Shown in pieces: positions 1-7,653 of a DNA stretch of 16,331 nt. The notes below the pieces were generated by a model. That model was not told the DNA's origin. It was given only the letters and a program-made list of their open reading frames with translations, and did not search any database. The number at the start of each line of letters is the position of its first letter. The stretch's first letter is position 1. The position numbers and the translations under genes are program-made. The stretch is from Actinomycetes bacterium. GTDB lineage: Bacteria > Actinomycetota > Acidimicrobiia > Acidimicrobiales > SZUA-35. Location: contig JAAETV010000501.1 of NCBI GenBank assembly GCA_024227975.1, positions 1 to 16,331 of the forward strand, written 5' to 3'.

Positions 1-116
1 CACGGCCAACGATTCTCGTCATGAGCTGAACCGAAGAACGTCCCGCTCCTTCGGCGCCACCCCCTGATTGTGTGGGAGGCTCAGAGCCCAGCATGGACAC
101 GAGCTGGCGAACAGAG

Positions 117-123
117 AAAGGAG
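117..123 (+). promoter_or_regulatory. Ribosome binding site deciding the coxS start
   Basis: AAAGGAG ends 6 nt before the ATG at 130. It supports that ATG over the in-frame GTG at 70, which would add 20 residues with no family similarity and has no comparable Shine-Dalgarno sequence. Confidence 0.75.
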
Positions 124-129
124 CTGGCG

Positions 130-636
130 ATGTACGTCGAGTTGACCGTCAACGGTCAAGATCGCTCGGCAGACGTTGAACCGCGAACGCTACTTGTTCA
201 CCTCCTACGGGATGAACTGGGGCTCACGGGAACCAATGTCGGCTGTGACACATCCTCATGCGGGGCTTGCACCGTGCTGATCGAGGGTGCCGACGGCACC
301 CGGGAGTCGGTCAAGTCATGCACGATGCTGGCGGCTCAAGCCCGTGGAGCATCGATCACCACCATCGAAGGCATGGCAACCGATGGGGAGCTACATCCCA
401 TGCAGAAGGCGTTCATGGAGTGCCACGGCCTCCAGTGTGGCTACTGCACACCGGGCATGGTGATGGCGGCAACTTCGCTGCTGACGGAGAACCCGTCCCC
501 CAACGAAGCCGAAGTGCGTGAAGGGCTCGAGGGCAACCTCTGTCGCTGCACCGGCTACCACAACATCGTGAAATCTGTACTGGCAACGGCCGAGGGCGAT
601 GCCTCGTTCTGGGCCTCGAACGGGGGTGGGCAATGA
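130..636 (+). CDS. coxS: Carbon-monoxide-dehydrogenase-type molybdenum hydroxylase, small [2Fe-2S] subunit (CoxS)
   Basis: This is the iron-sulfur subunit that carries electrons from the molybdenum site of CoxL to the FAD of CoxM. With the ATG at 130 it has 168 aa, normal for the family. The N-terminal plant-ferredoxin-like cluster is bound by C39, C44, C47 and C64 (pattern [10 protein letters not shown], then SC). The C-terminal helical domain binds the second cluster through C103, C106, C138 and C140 (CGYCTPGM and CRCTG). All eight ligands are present. The stop overlaps the coxL start as ATGA (633-636), so the two are probably translationally coupled. The S-L-M gene order is the one usual for form II enzymes. 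Related small subunits serve xanthine, nicotinate or aldehyde oxidoreductases, so the fold is certain but the substrate is set by CoxL. A GTG at 70 is an unlikely alternative start. Confidence 0.93.
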   Translation: MYVELTVNGQDRSADVEPRTLLVHLLRDELGLTGTNVGCDTSSCGACTVLIEGADGTRESVKSCTMLAAQARGASITTIEGMATDGELHPMQKAFMECHGLQCGYCTPGMVMAATSLLTENPSPNEAEVREGLEGNLCRCTGYHNIVKSVLATAEGDASFWASNGGGQ

Positions 637-3029
637 CCGACGTTGTTTCTGAGGGTGCCATCATCGGCACCCGGATGCTTCGCAAAGAAGACCCAAAGCT
701 CCTCACCGGCGAGGGTCGCTATGTCGATGACATACACGCCCCTGGGGAATTGTGGATGGGGATGGTCCGCTCGACCATGGCTCACGCCACCATCACCGGT
801 GTCGATACTTCAGCCACGGCCGCCATGGACGGGGTCCACGCCGTCTATACCGGCGCCGAGCTCAACGACATGGGTCTGTGGGCTGCCCCGCTGCCCTGTG
901 CCTGGGTCGTCACCGAGGACATGCTCAACCCGCCCCACTTCCCGACAGCTTCGAGCGAGGTCCATCATGTCGGCGAGATCGTGGCCGTTGTCTTGGCCGA
1001 TTCGCGCTACGGGGCGGCCGATGCGGCTGAGCAGGTCGTAGTCGGATACGAACCGCTGCCCCCAGTGGCCTCCGTCGCCGCCGCTCGCGATGGTGGTGAT
1101 CTGGCCCATAGCGATCTGGAGACCAACAAGGCCTTCCACTGGCCCCTGGTCCCCGATCCGGACGCGTTGGAGGCGGCGTTCGCCAATGCCACCCACACCG
1201 TCTGTGGCGAATTCACCCAGCAGCGTCTCATCCCTATGCCAATGGAGCCCCGAGGTGTGTTGGCCGTCCCATCACCGGTAGGGGGAGACGTCACCCTCTA
1301 TTCAGCGACCCAGGTCCCCCACATCCTCAAGGTGATGATCGCCGCCACGACCGGCATCCCGGAGCATCAGCTGCGTATCGTCGCCCCATCGGTCGGGGGT
1401 GGCTTCGGAGCCAAGCTCAACGTCAACCCCGACGAGTTGCTAGCCGTGACCCTGGCTCGCAAACTTGGTCGGCCCGTGCGCTGGACCGAGTCTCGTTCCG
1501 AAGGGGCATTCTCGACCCATCAAGGCCGCGGCCAGCTCCAGAAGATCGAGCTTGCGGCCGACGCCGAAGGCAAGTTGCTCGGAGTCCGGGTCCATGTCGA
1601 CGCTGACATGGGTGCCTACATGATGCTGATAACACCCGGCGTCCCACTCCTGGGGAGCTTTCTCTACACCGGCGTCTACCATGTTCCCGCCTTTGGGTTC
1701 ACCTGCGACGGCTACTTCACCAACCTCACTCCGACCGACGCCTACCGTGGAGCGGGACGACCTGAGGCCAGCTACGCCATCGAGCGGGCCATGGACCTGT
1801 TGGCGGCCGAGGTCGGGGTTGGCCCCGACGAGATCCGACGCCGCAACTTCTTGGCTGGTGGTGACAGCTTCGAGAATCTGGAGACGGCGTCGACTCTCGT
1901 GTTCGACTCCGGCAACTACGCGCCGAATCTCGACGCCGCCCTTGAAATGGCCGACTACCAGGGCCTCCGGGCTCGCCAGCAACAGCGTCGAGACGCCGGC
2001 GATCCGAAACAGCTCGGCATTGGCCTCTGTACCTATGTCGAGATCTGTGGTCTGGCTCCCAGCCGGGCCCTGGGTGGCCTCAACTATGGGGCCGGCGGAT
2101 GGGAGCACGCCGTCGTGCGCTTCCTCCCAACCGGCAAGGTCGAGGTGGTCTCCGGATCAACCCCACACGGTCAAGGCCATGAGACCAGCTGGTCGATGAT
2201 CGTGGCCGACCGTCTCGGGGTCGACCCGGCTGACGTCACTGTGCTTCATTCCGATACCGCCATCAGCCCCCTCGGGCTCGACACCTATGGGTCACGCTCA
2301 CTGGCCGTCGGCGGAGTCGCCATCTCCATGGCCTGCGACAAGGTGGTCGACAAGGCCCGAGAGATTGCGGCTCACCAACTGGAGGCCAACCCCGACGACC
2401 TGGAGTTCACGGCCGGAGCGTTTACCGTCAAGGGCTCGCCCGACAAGACCATGCCCATCCAGGCGGTCGCCTTCGGTGCGTTCACCGCTCATGATCTCCC
2501 CGACGGGATGGAGCCGAATCTCCAGGAACAGGTCACTTTCGACCCGGAGAACTTCGTCTTCCCCTTCGGGACCCATGTGGCAGTGGTCGAGATCGATACC
2601 GATACCGGCAATGTCGACCTGGTCAACTATGTGGCCGTCGACGATTGTGGGACGCAGATCAACCCGCTGATTGTCGAGGGACAGGTCCATGGTGGCATCG
2701 TCCAAGGGGTAGCCCAAGCCTTGTGGGAAGAGGCTTCCTTCGACGCCGACGGAAACCTCAAGAACCCATCGATGCTCGACTACCTCGTCCCCTCAGCGGC
2801 CGAAGTCCCGAGCATCGCCACCGGGTCCACCACCACCCCCAGCACCACGAACCCCCTCGGGGTAAAGGGGGTTGGCGAGGCCGGGACCATCGGGTCGGCG
2901 GCGGCGGTCATCAACGCCATCTGCGATGCCCTAGGTCCCTACGGGATATCCGACATCGAGATGCCGGCCACACCGAGGCGAGTGTGGAAGGCGATCCAGC
3001 AAGCATCGAACGGAGGAGGAGGCCAATGA
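633..3029 (+). CDS. coxL: Form II CO-dehydrogenase-like molybdenum hydroxylase, large catalytic subunit (CoxL family)
   Basis: This is the molybdopterin-binding catalytic subunit of a xanthine-oxidase-family enzyme, 798 aa, full length. The N-terminal domain begins with [23 protein letters not shown], typical of the family (residues about 12-34). A Moco-binding glycine loop GGGFGAK lies at 255-261, and the base-catalytic glutamate is E749 in GVGEAG near the C-terminus. The active-site loop is AYRGAGR (370-376). Form I CO dehydrogenases carry AYxCSFR, whose cysteine holds the Mo-Cu centre, so this protein lacks the Cu-binding cysteine and is form II. Form II activity on CO has been debated, and other hydroxylations of aldehydes or N-heterocycles are possible. 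The gene overlaps coxS (ATGA, 633-636) and coxM (ATGA, 3026-3029). The family is clear; the substrate is not known. Confidence 0.92.
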   Translation: MTDVVSEGAIIGTRMLRKEDPKLLTGEGRYVDDIHAPGELWMGMVRSTMAHATITGVDTSATAAMDGVHAVYTGAELNDMGLWAAPLPCAWVVTEDMLNPPHFPTASSEVHHVGEIVAVVLADSRYGAADAAEQVVVGYEPLPPVASVAAARDGGDLAHSDLETNKAFHWPLVPDPDALEAAFANATHTVCGEFTQQRLIPMPMEPRGVLAVPSPVGGDVTLYSATQVPHILKVMIAATTGIPEHQLRIVAPSVGGGFGAKLNVNPDELLAVTLARKLGRPVRWTESRSEGAFSTHQGRGQLQKIELAADAEGKLLGVRVHVDADMGAYMMLITPGVPLLGSFLYTGVYHVPAFGFTCDGYFTNLTPTDAYRGAGRPEASYAIERAMDLLAAEVGVGPDEIRRRNFLAGGDSFENLETASTLVFDSGNYAPNLDAALEMADYQGLRARQQQRRDAGDPKQLGIGLCTYVEICGLAPSRALGGLNYGAGGWEHAVVRFLPTGKVEVVSGSTPHGQGHETSWSMIVADRLGVDPADVTVLHSDTAISPLGLDTYGSRSLAVGGVAISMACDKVVDKAREIAAHQLEANPDDLEFTAGAFTVKGSPDKTMPIQAVAFGAFTAHDLPDGMEPNLQEQVTFDPENFVFPFGTHVAVVEIDTDTGNVDLVNYVAVDDCGTQINPLIVEGQVHGGIVQGVAQALWEEASFDADGNLKNPSMLDYLVPSAAEVPSIATGSTTTPSTTNPLGVKGVGEAGTIGSAAAVINAICDALGPYGISDIEMPATPRRVWKAIQQASNGGGGQ

Positions 3030-3856
3030 TCCCCGCATCCTTTGACTATGTGGAGGCCGCATCGGCCGGCGCCGCCATCGCGGCCCTGACCGAACACGGT
3101 GACGAAGCGAAACTCATGGCTGGGGGCCATAGCCTCTTGCCGCTGATGAAGTTCCGCCTCGCCGTACCTTCGGTTGTCATAGACGTCGGTCGACTCAGCG
3201 ACCTGAGCTACATCAATGACGGGGGTGACCATGTCGCCATCGGTGCCCTGACTCGGCACCGGGCCGTCGAGACGAGTGGGCTGTTGAAGGCACAGGCCCC
3301 GATCCTGGCCCATGTCGCTTCCCAGGTTGGTGATCCATCGGTCCGACACCGGGGCACCCTGGGCGGCTCGCTGGCCCACGGTGATCCAGCTTCGGATCTG
3401 CCGGCAGCCCTGCTGGCTCTCAACGGCACGCTGGTCGCCAAGGGGCCGAACGGGGAGCGGGAGATCGCAGCCCGGGACTTCTTCACTGGCTTCTTGGAGA
3501 CTGCTCTGGCCGCCGACGAGATGCTGATCGAGGTCCGGGTGCCGAAAGTGCCCGATGCTGGCTGGTCGTATCAGAAGTTCAACCGTCGAGCCCAGGACTG
3601 GGCCATTGTCGGCGTAGCTGCCGTGCGCAATGGGTCGGGAGGGGGGGGTGCTGTCGCCCTGGTGAACATGGGGCAGACGCCGATGGTGGCGTCCGCGGTC
3701 GAGGCTGCTCTGGCCCGCGGTGGGTCCATCGACGATGCGGCTAGCGCTGCGGCTGAAGGCACCGAACCCCCAGACGACCTCAACGGCGACCCAGAATACC
3801 GAGCTCATCTGGCTCGAGTCCTGGTCAAGCGAGCCCTCACCGAAGCCTCCAGCTAG
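3026..3856 (+). CDS. coxM: Carbon-monoxide-dehydrogenase-type molybdenum hydroxylase, FAD-binding medium subunit (CoxM)
   Basis: This subunit accepts electrons from the CoxS clusters and passes them on to a quinone or other acceptor. The start is the ATG at 3026, preceded by the strong purine-rich GGAGGAGG (about 3012-3022) and overlapping the coxL stop as ATGA; this gives 276 aa, close to the usual 270-300. The two FAD diphosphate-binding motifs are AGGHS (32-36) and TLGGS (111-115), followed by HGDPASDLPA. The C-terminal CO-dehydrogenase flavoprotein domain includes SYQKFNRRAQDWAIVGVAA. The same frame stays open 127 codons upstream inside coxL, but that part is only a shadow. A run of eight G (3641-3648) encodes part of a glycine stretch and is a possible slippage site. 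No coxD, coxE, coxF or coxG follows directly. Confidence 0.92.
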   Translation: MIPASFDYVEAASAGAAIAALTEHGDEAKLMAGGHSLLPLMKFRLAVPSVVIDVGRLSDLSYINDGGDHVAIGALTRHRAVETSGLLKAQAPILAHVASQVGDPSVRHRGTLGGSLAHGDPASDLPAALLALNGTLVAKGPNGEREIAARDFFTGFLETALAADEMLIEVRVPKVPDAGWSYQKFNRRAQDWAIVGVAAVRNGSGGGGAVALVNMGQTPMVASAVEAALARGGSIDDAASAAAEGTEPPDDLNGDPEYRAHLARVLVKRALTEASS

Positions 3857-3866
3857 TCACTACAAG

Positions 3867-3946
3867 CCCGAGTACAACGAGGGCCAACCACCGACATCTA
3901 TCGACGTGATTGAACGTATAGTAAGGTAGTTGGCCCTCTTCTCGGG
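3867..3946. repeat. 80-nt nested imperfect inverted repeat (long stem-loop)
   Basis: Four pairs of arms nest around one centre. They are CCCGAG (3867-3872) with CTCGGG (3941-3946); GAGGGCCAAC (3879-3888) with GTTGGCCCTC (3929-3938), a perfect 10-bp match; ACC (3890-3892) with GGT (3925-3927); and CTAT..ACGT (3898-3907) with ACGTATAG (3914-3921) around the loop GATTGA. It lies in the gap between coxM and the next gene. A read-through-limiting or bidirectional terminator is the simplest reading, but the run of T expected after the stem is only TT. A mobile palindrome or a structured RNA is possible. Confidence 0.75.
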
Positions 3947-3974
3947 TTGGTGAGTGCGTCACGATCAGCGCTGC

Positions 3975-3980
3975 TACCGT
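3975..3980 (+). promoter_or_regulatory. Candidate -10 box of a leaderless promoter (secreted protein gene)
   Basis: TACCGT lies exactly 6 nt before the ATG at 3987, so transcription would begin at the start codon. I see no Shine-Dalgarno sequence in front of this ATG and no good -35 box. The same TAnnnT-N6-ATG spacing occurs at 5403-5415. Confidence 0.45.
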
Positions 3981-3986
3981 CACCGT

Positions 3987-4586
3987 ATGACCCGCCGCAC
4001 TGCTACCCAGCGCCTAGTGCGCCCGGCAGGGCGAGTACTGTCTGCCGCCGCGATTGGTTTCGTTGCCGTCAGCTCAATGGTGCTCCCTGCTAGCGCTGAA
4101 GACGACATCACTTTCAACCCGGACAAGGTCCTGATTGCTGAACCTGGATCGCTCCAGAACGTTGCGGTCGAGGCCATCCCGGCCGAGCTCCAGGGTCAGA
4201 CCTGCGACCTTCGAGTCGTTGCTGAGAACGGATCGTCCGTCCACCCCGGAAACACCGTCATCATCACCACCGGTACCTCGCGCATGGAGACCGCCGGTGT
4301 CGAGGATGCACCCGATGGTCAGGTGATCGCCGTTCAGCCCGTCACTCTGGGTGAGACGTTGACCGTCCAGTTGCTGATGGGGCCCGAGGGTCTCTCCAGC
4401 CTCGGATTCACCGTAGGTGTCGACTGTCAGGAACCACCACCTGTGGCCCCGGTGACCGAGACACCCGCCGAGACGACAGAGACAACTACCGAGCCGACGG
4501 TGTTGCCGTCCAAGCAGATAGCGCCCCCGGTTCAGGCTGCCCCTCCAGCCCAGGCCACCACCGGCAGCCCCACTTTCACAGGCTGA
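3987..4586 (+). CDS. Small exported protein with a Pro/Thr-rich C-terminal tail, function unknown
   Basis: I do not recognise a named family. The product has 199 aa from the ATG at 3987; a GTG at 3954 would add 11 residues before the arginine-rich signal start. Residues 1-37 form a Sec signal peptide: a basic MTRRTATQRLVR start, a hydrophobic core, and a likely cleavage after ASA37. The mature part up to about residue 150 looks like a beta-rich domain with two cysteines (in QTCDL and VDCQE) that could form one disulfide. The last 45 or so residues are rich in Pro, Thr, Glu and Ala, as in cell-wall-spanning linkers. There is no clear sortase signal. It directly precedes, and by overlap is probably coupled to, the L,D-transpeptidase gene, which suggests an envelope role. 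That role is inferred from position only. Confidence 0.7.
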   Translation: MTRRTATQRLVRPAGRVLSAAAIGFVAVSSMVLPASAEDDITFNPDKVLIAEPGSLQNVAVEAIPAELQGQTCDLRVVAENGSSVHPGNTVIITTGTSRMETAGVEDAPDGQVIAVQPVTLGETLTVQLLMGPEGLSSLGFTVGVDCQEPPPVAPVTETPAETTETTTEPTVLPSKQIAPPVQAAPPAQATTGSPTFTG

Positions 4587-5338
4587 GACCAAACCTTCAC
4601 CTCCACCGGCTGAACCTGGTTGTTCTGGTTGGAGCCTTGGGCCTGGTTGTTGTTGCCTGCGATCAGAGCGAGGATCCTCTGGCCGGTCAGGTACCCACCG
4701 GGCCGACCGTGCTGGTTGAGATACAGGAACGTTCGCTGACGGCAACAGTGGCCACCGCCACCGTCCCCAATGTGGTTGCCTTCGGCGCGCCCTCGGGCGC
4801 CAGCGAGACGGTCGGCGCCTTCGTGAACCCCATTTCCACCGGGGCACCTCTGGTCTTCCAGGTCGTCAGTACCGAGGGGGACTGGCTCGAGGTGCTGTTG
4901 CCAATGCGACCCAATGGCTCAACGGGGTGGATTCTGGCCGACCGAGTCGAGCTGAGTGAGACTCCGTACCGGGTCGAGATCGACGTGTCGGGTCACCGTC
5001 TCGTGGTGTGGCGTCGGGGTGAGCTACTGGTCGACACCCCGGTCGCCATCGGTACCGGAACGACACCAACCCCGGTTGGCTCGTTCTACCTGACAGAGCT
5101 GATCCAGCCCACAGACCCCAACGGTCCCTACGGCCCCTACGCCTATGGTCTCTCCGGGTTCAGTGAGACCCTCTCCACATACCGAGGGGGCGATGGCGTC
5201 ATCGGCATCCATGGAACCAACGAGCCGGCATCGCTGGGAACCGACGTCAGCCACGGATGTGTCCGGGTCGCCAACGAGATAATCGACGATATGGCCAGCT
5301 ATCTTCCCCTCGGCACTCCGGTCGTCATCAGCGCCTGA
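4583..5338 (+). CDS. Lipoprotein L,D-transpeptidase (YkuD domain) with SH3-like domain
   Basis: The enzyme would form 3-3 cross-links in peptidoglycan or attach proteins to it, outside the membrane. I place the start at the CTG at 4583, which overlaps the upstream stop as CTGA and gives 251 aa. The frame is open back to a stop at 4352-4354 but contains no ATG, GTG or TTG before the TTG at 4637. That TTG leaves only six residues before the lipobox cysteine. From 4583 there is a signal with Arg2 and Arg9, a hydrophobic stretch, and a VVAC lipobox with Cys26. Residues about 60-120 resemble a bacterial SH3 domain (GDWLEVLLP, TGWI). The YkuD domain follows, with HGT (His210) and the SHGCVR motif (His224, Cys226 nucleophile). 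The catalytic call is strong; the start codon is inference. Confidence 0.85.
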   Translation: MRPNLHLHRLNLVVLVGALGLVVVACDQSEDPLAGQVPTGPTVLVEIQERSLTATVATATVPNVVAFGAPSGASETVGAFVNPISTGAPLVFQVVSTEGDWLEVLLPMRPNGSTGWILADRVELSETPYRVEIDVSGHRLVVWRRGELLVDTPVAIGTGTTPTPVGSFYLTELIQPTDPNGPYGPYAYGLSGFSETLSTYRGGDGVIGIHGTNEPASLGTDVSHGCVRVANEIIDDMASYLPLGTPVVISA

Positions 5339-5402
5339 TCCGTTGGCTCTCGCTCTGGTATCGGGCAGGGCTAGGGGGATGAGGCGAGTGGCCGTCGTGG
5401 GC

Positions 5403-5408
5403 TAGCGT
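5403..5408 (+). promoter_or_regulatory. Candidate -10 box of a leaderless promoter (alkyl-sulfatase-like gene)
   Basis: TAGCGT is followed by 6 nt and then the ATG at 5415, the same layout as at 3975-3987. There is no Shine-Dalgarno sequence before this ATG, and the -35 region is weak. Confidence 0.45.
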
Positions 5409-5414
5409 CGGGTC

Positions 5415-6719
5415 ATGGCTACGATCCGGGAACTGGCTGAGGAGCATTGGCAGGGGAGAGGCGACCTGATCTACGCCCACCACCCGGTGGCCATGCTGAC
5501 GGGGGCCGATGGTGCGATCACCGGGGAGGAGATCGCCGAGGGACTCTTTCACCTGAAGAGTGTGGCCTCGGTCAACGCGATCGACACCGGCGACGGGCTT
5601 GTCATGCTCGACACCGGTGGCCGGTTCGATCGTGAGATGGTGCACAGCCAGGTCCGTCACTGGCGCCCCGACACCCCACTGGCAGCTGCCATCTACTCCC
5701 ACCACCACATCGACCATGTCTTCGGCACGTCCCTGTTCGAGATCGAGGCGGCGGACAAGGGGTGGGCCAGTCCGACCGTCTACGCCCACGAGGACCTCCC
5801 CGCCCACTTCCATCGGTACACCCAGACGACGGGGTGGAACACCGCCATCAACCGCCGCCAGTTCGGCATCGATCTGCCGAGCTTCACCTGGCCGACCGAC
5901 TACCGCCACCCTGACGTCACCTACGCCCGTCACCTCACCTTCAATCGGGGGGAGTACAGCTTCGAGCTCCACCACGCTCGTGGTGAGACCGACGATGCCA
6001 CCTGGACCTATGTCCCCGAACTGGGTGTGCTCCACCCTGGCGATCTCTTCATCTGGGCTGTGCCCAATGCTGGCAACCCCCAGAAGGTGCAGCGCTACTT
6101 GTCTGATTGGGGGGCGGCTCTGCGCCAGATGGCGGCACTGGAGCCGAAGCTGATGCTGTCGGGCCACGGGCTCCCCATCTTCGGCACCGACAGGATCGTC
6201 CAAGCCCTGACCGATACGGCCGAGCTGTTGGAGACGATTGAGGATCAGACCCTGGCCATCATGAACCAGGGCAAGAACCTCGATGCCTGTCTCCATGAGG
6301 TCGAGATCCCGGCCCGGCTTCTCGACCGGCCCTACCTCAAGCCGGTGTATGACCATCCTCAGTTCTTGATCCGCAATGTGTGGCGCCGCTATGGAGGCTG
6401 GCACGACGGTGAGCCCGACAACCTCCTGCCGGCGCCGAGGGCCCAGCAGGCAACGGAGTGGGTGGCCCTTGCCGGCGGAGTGGCGCCCGTGTTGGCCCGG
6501 GCTGAGGAATTGGTGGCCGCCGGCGACGCCAGAGCGGCCTGTCATCTGGTGGAGTACGCGGCCATGGCCGAGCCGGACAACAGCGACGTTTGGGCCGTCA
6601 GGGCGGCCGTATACCAAGCTCGGTCCGATGCCCAGGAGTCGTCGATGGCCCGCAACATCTTGGGTCACGCGGCCCGGGCCTCGGCTGAGGCCAAGCGGGA
6701 CCTTGCCGGTGACTACTAG
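5415..6719 (+). CDS. Metallo-beta-lactamase-fold hydrolase of the alkyl-sulfatase family
   Basis: This is a dinuclear metal hydrolase, probably acting on sulfate esters such as alkyl sulfates, although other esters are possible. Length is 434 aa. The metal-binding motif is HHHIDH (residues 96-101, pattern HxHxDH), followed by further candidate ligands in the ARGETDDATW and LHPGDLF segments and a late SGHG. Residues from about 320 match the alkyl-sulfatase dimerisation domain (NVWRRYGGWHDGEPDNLLPA, starting at N321), after which a helical tail ends the protein. The best-known relatives (SdsA1 type) are about 650 aa and carry a C-terminal SCP2-like domain, which is absent here. I see no signal peptide, so it is probably cytoplasmic. 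It stands alone between two leaderless-type promoters. The family assignment is firm; the substrate is not. Confidence 0.85.
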   Translation: MATIRELAEEHWQGRGDLIYAHHPVAMLTGADGAITGEEIAEGLFHLKSVASVNAIDTGDGLVMLDTGGRFDREMVHSQVRHWRPDTPLAAAIYSHHHIDHVFGTSLFEIEAADKGWASPTVYAHEDLPAHFHRYTQTTGWNTAINRRQFGIDLPSFTWPTDYRHPDVTYARHLTFNRGEYSFELHHARGETDDATWTYVPELGVLHPGDLFIWAVPNAGNPQKVQRYLSDWGAALRQMAALEPKLMLSGHGLPIFGTDRIVQALTDTAELLETIEDQTLAIMNQGKNLDACLHEVEIPARLLDRPYLKPVYDHPQFLIRNVWRRYGGWHDGEPDNLLPAPRAQQATEWVALAGGVAPVLARAEELVAAGDARAACHLVEYAAMAEPDNSDVWAVRAAVYQARSDAQESSMARNILGHAARASAEAKRDLAGDY

Positions 6720-6736
6720 GTGTCCATGACGCGAGG

Positions 6737-6766
6737 TTGACGCTCAGAGTTAGGCACGCCTATTAT
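6737..6766 (+). promoter_or_regulatory. Sigma-70-type promoter of the iron permease gene
   Basis: TTGACG (6737-6742) and TATTAT (6761-6766) are separated by 18 nt. The start codon at 6775 is 8 nt after the -10 box, so the transcript is leaderless or nearly so. A TAGGC-AC-GCCTA palindrome overlaps the -10 box. This is the best-matching promoter in the window. Confidence 0.65.
6751..6762. promoter_or_regulatory. Candidate DtxR-family operator overlapping the efeU -10 box
   Basis: TAGGC-AC-GCCTA is a perfect 5+2+5 inverted repeat that covers the spacer end and first bases of the TATTAT box. Its TTAGG/CCTA arms resemble half-sites of the IdeR/DtxR consensus. A DtxR-type regulator is encoded directly downstream on the other strand, so repression of efeU by metal-loaded regulator is a reasonable inference. 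Confidence 0.5.
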
Positions 6767-6774
6767 GGGGCGTC

Positions 6775-7629
6775 ATGGGAGCATCACTGCTCATCACCCT
6801 GCGCGAAGGCCTGGAGATCGCTCTGGTCATTGCCATCATTGCTTCCTATCTGGTCAGGACTGGGCGATCGGAGTATCTGGGGGCGATGTGGATCGGCGCC
6901 GGCTTGGCTGTAGTTGTCAGCCTGATCACCGGGCTGGTGTTCCGCTCCTTCATCGGTGAGCTCGAGGGCAAGTGGGAACAGGTCATCGAAGGGGCACTGG
7001 CCTTCCTGGCGGTCGGGGTCCTGACGTGGATGATCTTCTGGATGCGGCGAAACGCTAGGGGAATCTCGGGTGAGCTGCATGACAAGATCGATTCGGCCTT
7101 GGCCAATTCGCCCCTCGCACTCACCTTCATTGCTTTCGTTGCTGTGGTCCGGGAGGGGTTCGAGACAGCACTCTTCTTGTTGAGCGCCGAGACGGGATCC
7201 AGCTCCGGAGCCGTTGTCGTCCTGGGCGGGATCATGGGTCTCGGGGCCGCTGCTGTCATCGGCCTTGCCTTCTACCGGGGTAGCGCGGTAGCCGACCTTC
7301 GTCGCTTTTTTCGGATCACGGGTTTGTTGATGATCTTGTTTGCTGCTGGGTTGTTCGCCAAGGGCCTCCACGAGTTCCGTGAGCTGCTCGAGATCGAGTC
7401 ATCGATCGTGGCGGCCCGAGTGTGGGACATCACCTCGGGACCACTCAGCGAGGGCTCGGTCCTGCACGACTTCGCGAAGGGTCTGTTCGGTTGGAGTCCC
7501 CATCCGGAGCGGATCAGAGTCGCGGGGTACTTGGCCTACCTGGTCCCGGTGGTTGTGCTGTTCTACCGAGGCGAGCCAGCAGAGAAGGCTTCGGCCCCGG
7601 TCGAGCAGCCAGTCGATGCCCTTCGTTGA
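6775..7629 (+). CDS. efeU: FTR1/EfeU-family iron permease
   Basis: This is an inner-membrane high-affinity iron importer of the yeast Ftr1 / bacterial EfeU family. Length is 284 aa with about seven hydrophobic segments. Both diagnostic REXXE iron-binding motifs are present: REGLE (10-14) in the first helix and REGFE (126-130) in the fourth. It begins at the ATG at 6775 with no Shine-Dalgarno sequence, consistent with the leaderless promoter just upstream. The usual EfeO and EfeB partners are not next to it, so it either works alone or with unlinked partners. It is convergent with a DtxR-type regulator 24 nt downstream, and a palindrome over its -10 box is a likely operator. Iron is the likely substrate by family. 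Confidence 0.87.
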   Translation: MGASLLITLREGLEIALVIAIIASYLVRTGRSEYLGAMWIGAGLAVVVSLITGLVFRSFIGELEGKWEQVIEGALAFLAVGVLTWMIFWMRRNARGISGELHDKIDSALANSPLALTFIAFVAVVREGFETALFLLSAETGSSSGAVVVLGGIMGLGAAAVIGLAFYRGSAVADLRRFFRITGLLMILFAAGLFAKGLHEFRELLEIESSIVAARVWDITSGPLSEGSVLHDFAKGLFGWSPHPERIRVAGYLAYLVPVVVLFYRGEPAEKASAPVEQPVDALR

Positions 7630-7653
7630 GTCGAGGCAGCGCCGAGTCGACGC

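Noticed and set aside
1..67. Possible 3' end of an upstream gene (frame 2 is open to a TGA at 65-67) and a CCGAAG/CTTCGG hairpin at 31-54
   Set aside because: It has only about 21 codons with no recognisable sequence, other frames stop nearby, and the 6-bp stem has a 12-nt loop and no T-run.
1440..2108. Open frame of 222 codons on the minus strand inside coxL
   Set aside because: It lies fully within a well-supported gene and has no domain signature.
2645..3025. Extension of the coxM frame 127 codons into coxL
   Set aside because: The extra residues are Arg/His/Pro-rich and unlike any flavoprotein; the ATG at 3026 has a strong ribosome site and the family-typical start.
3879..3938. Integron attC site in the palindrome after coxM
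   Set aside because: The arms GGCCAAC and GTTGGCC resemble the attC core pair but break the RYYYAAC/GTTRRRY pattern at one position, and there is no integrase or cassette array.
4560..4640. Frameshift joining the secreted protein and the transpeptidase into one protein
   Set aside because: A lipoprotein signal with lipobox lies at the junction, which argues for a new N-terminus; keeping the Pro-rich frame would need two shifts.
4074..4847. Open frame of 257 codons on the minus strand across the secreted-protein and transpeptidase genes
   Set aside because: It has an Arg/Trp/Gly-rich composition typical of antisense translation in GC-rich DNA and covers two genes supported by signal peptide and catalytic motif.
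5328..6668. Open frame of 446 codons on the minus strand opposite the alkyl-sulfatase-like gene
   Set aside because: It is the antisense shadow of a gene with clear motifs; its translation is Val/Gly/Arg/His-rich with no recognisable domain.
7628..7650. Direct repeat GAGTCGA in the convergent gap after efeU
   Set aside because: Two 7-nt copies, one partly in the stop region, are expected by chance in this base composition.
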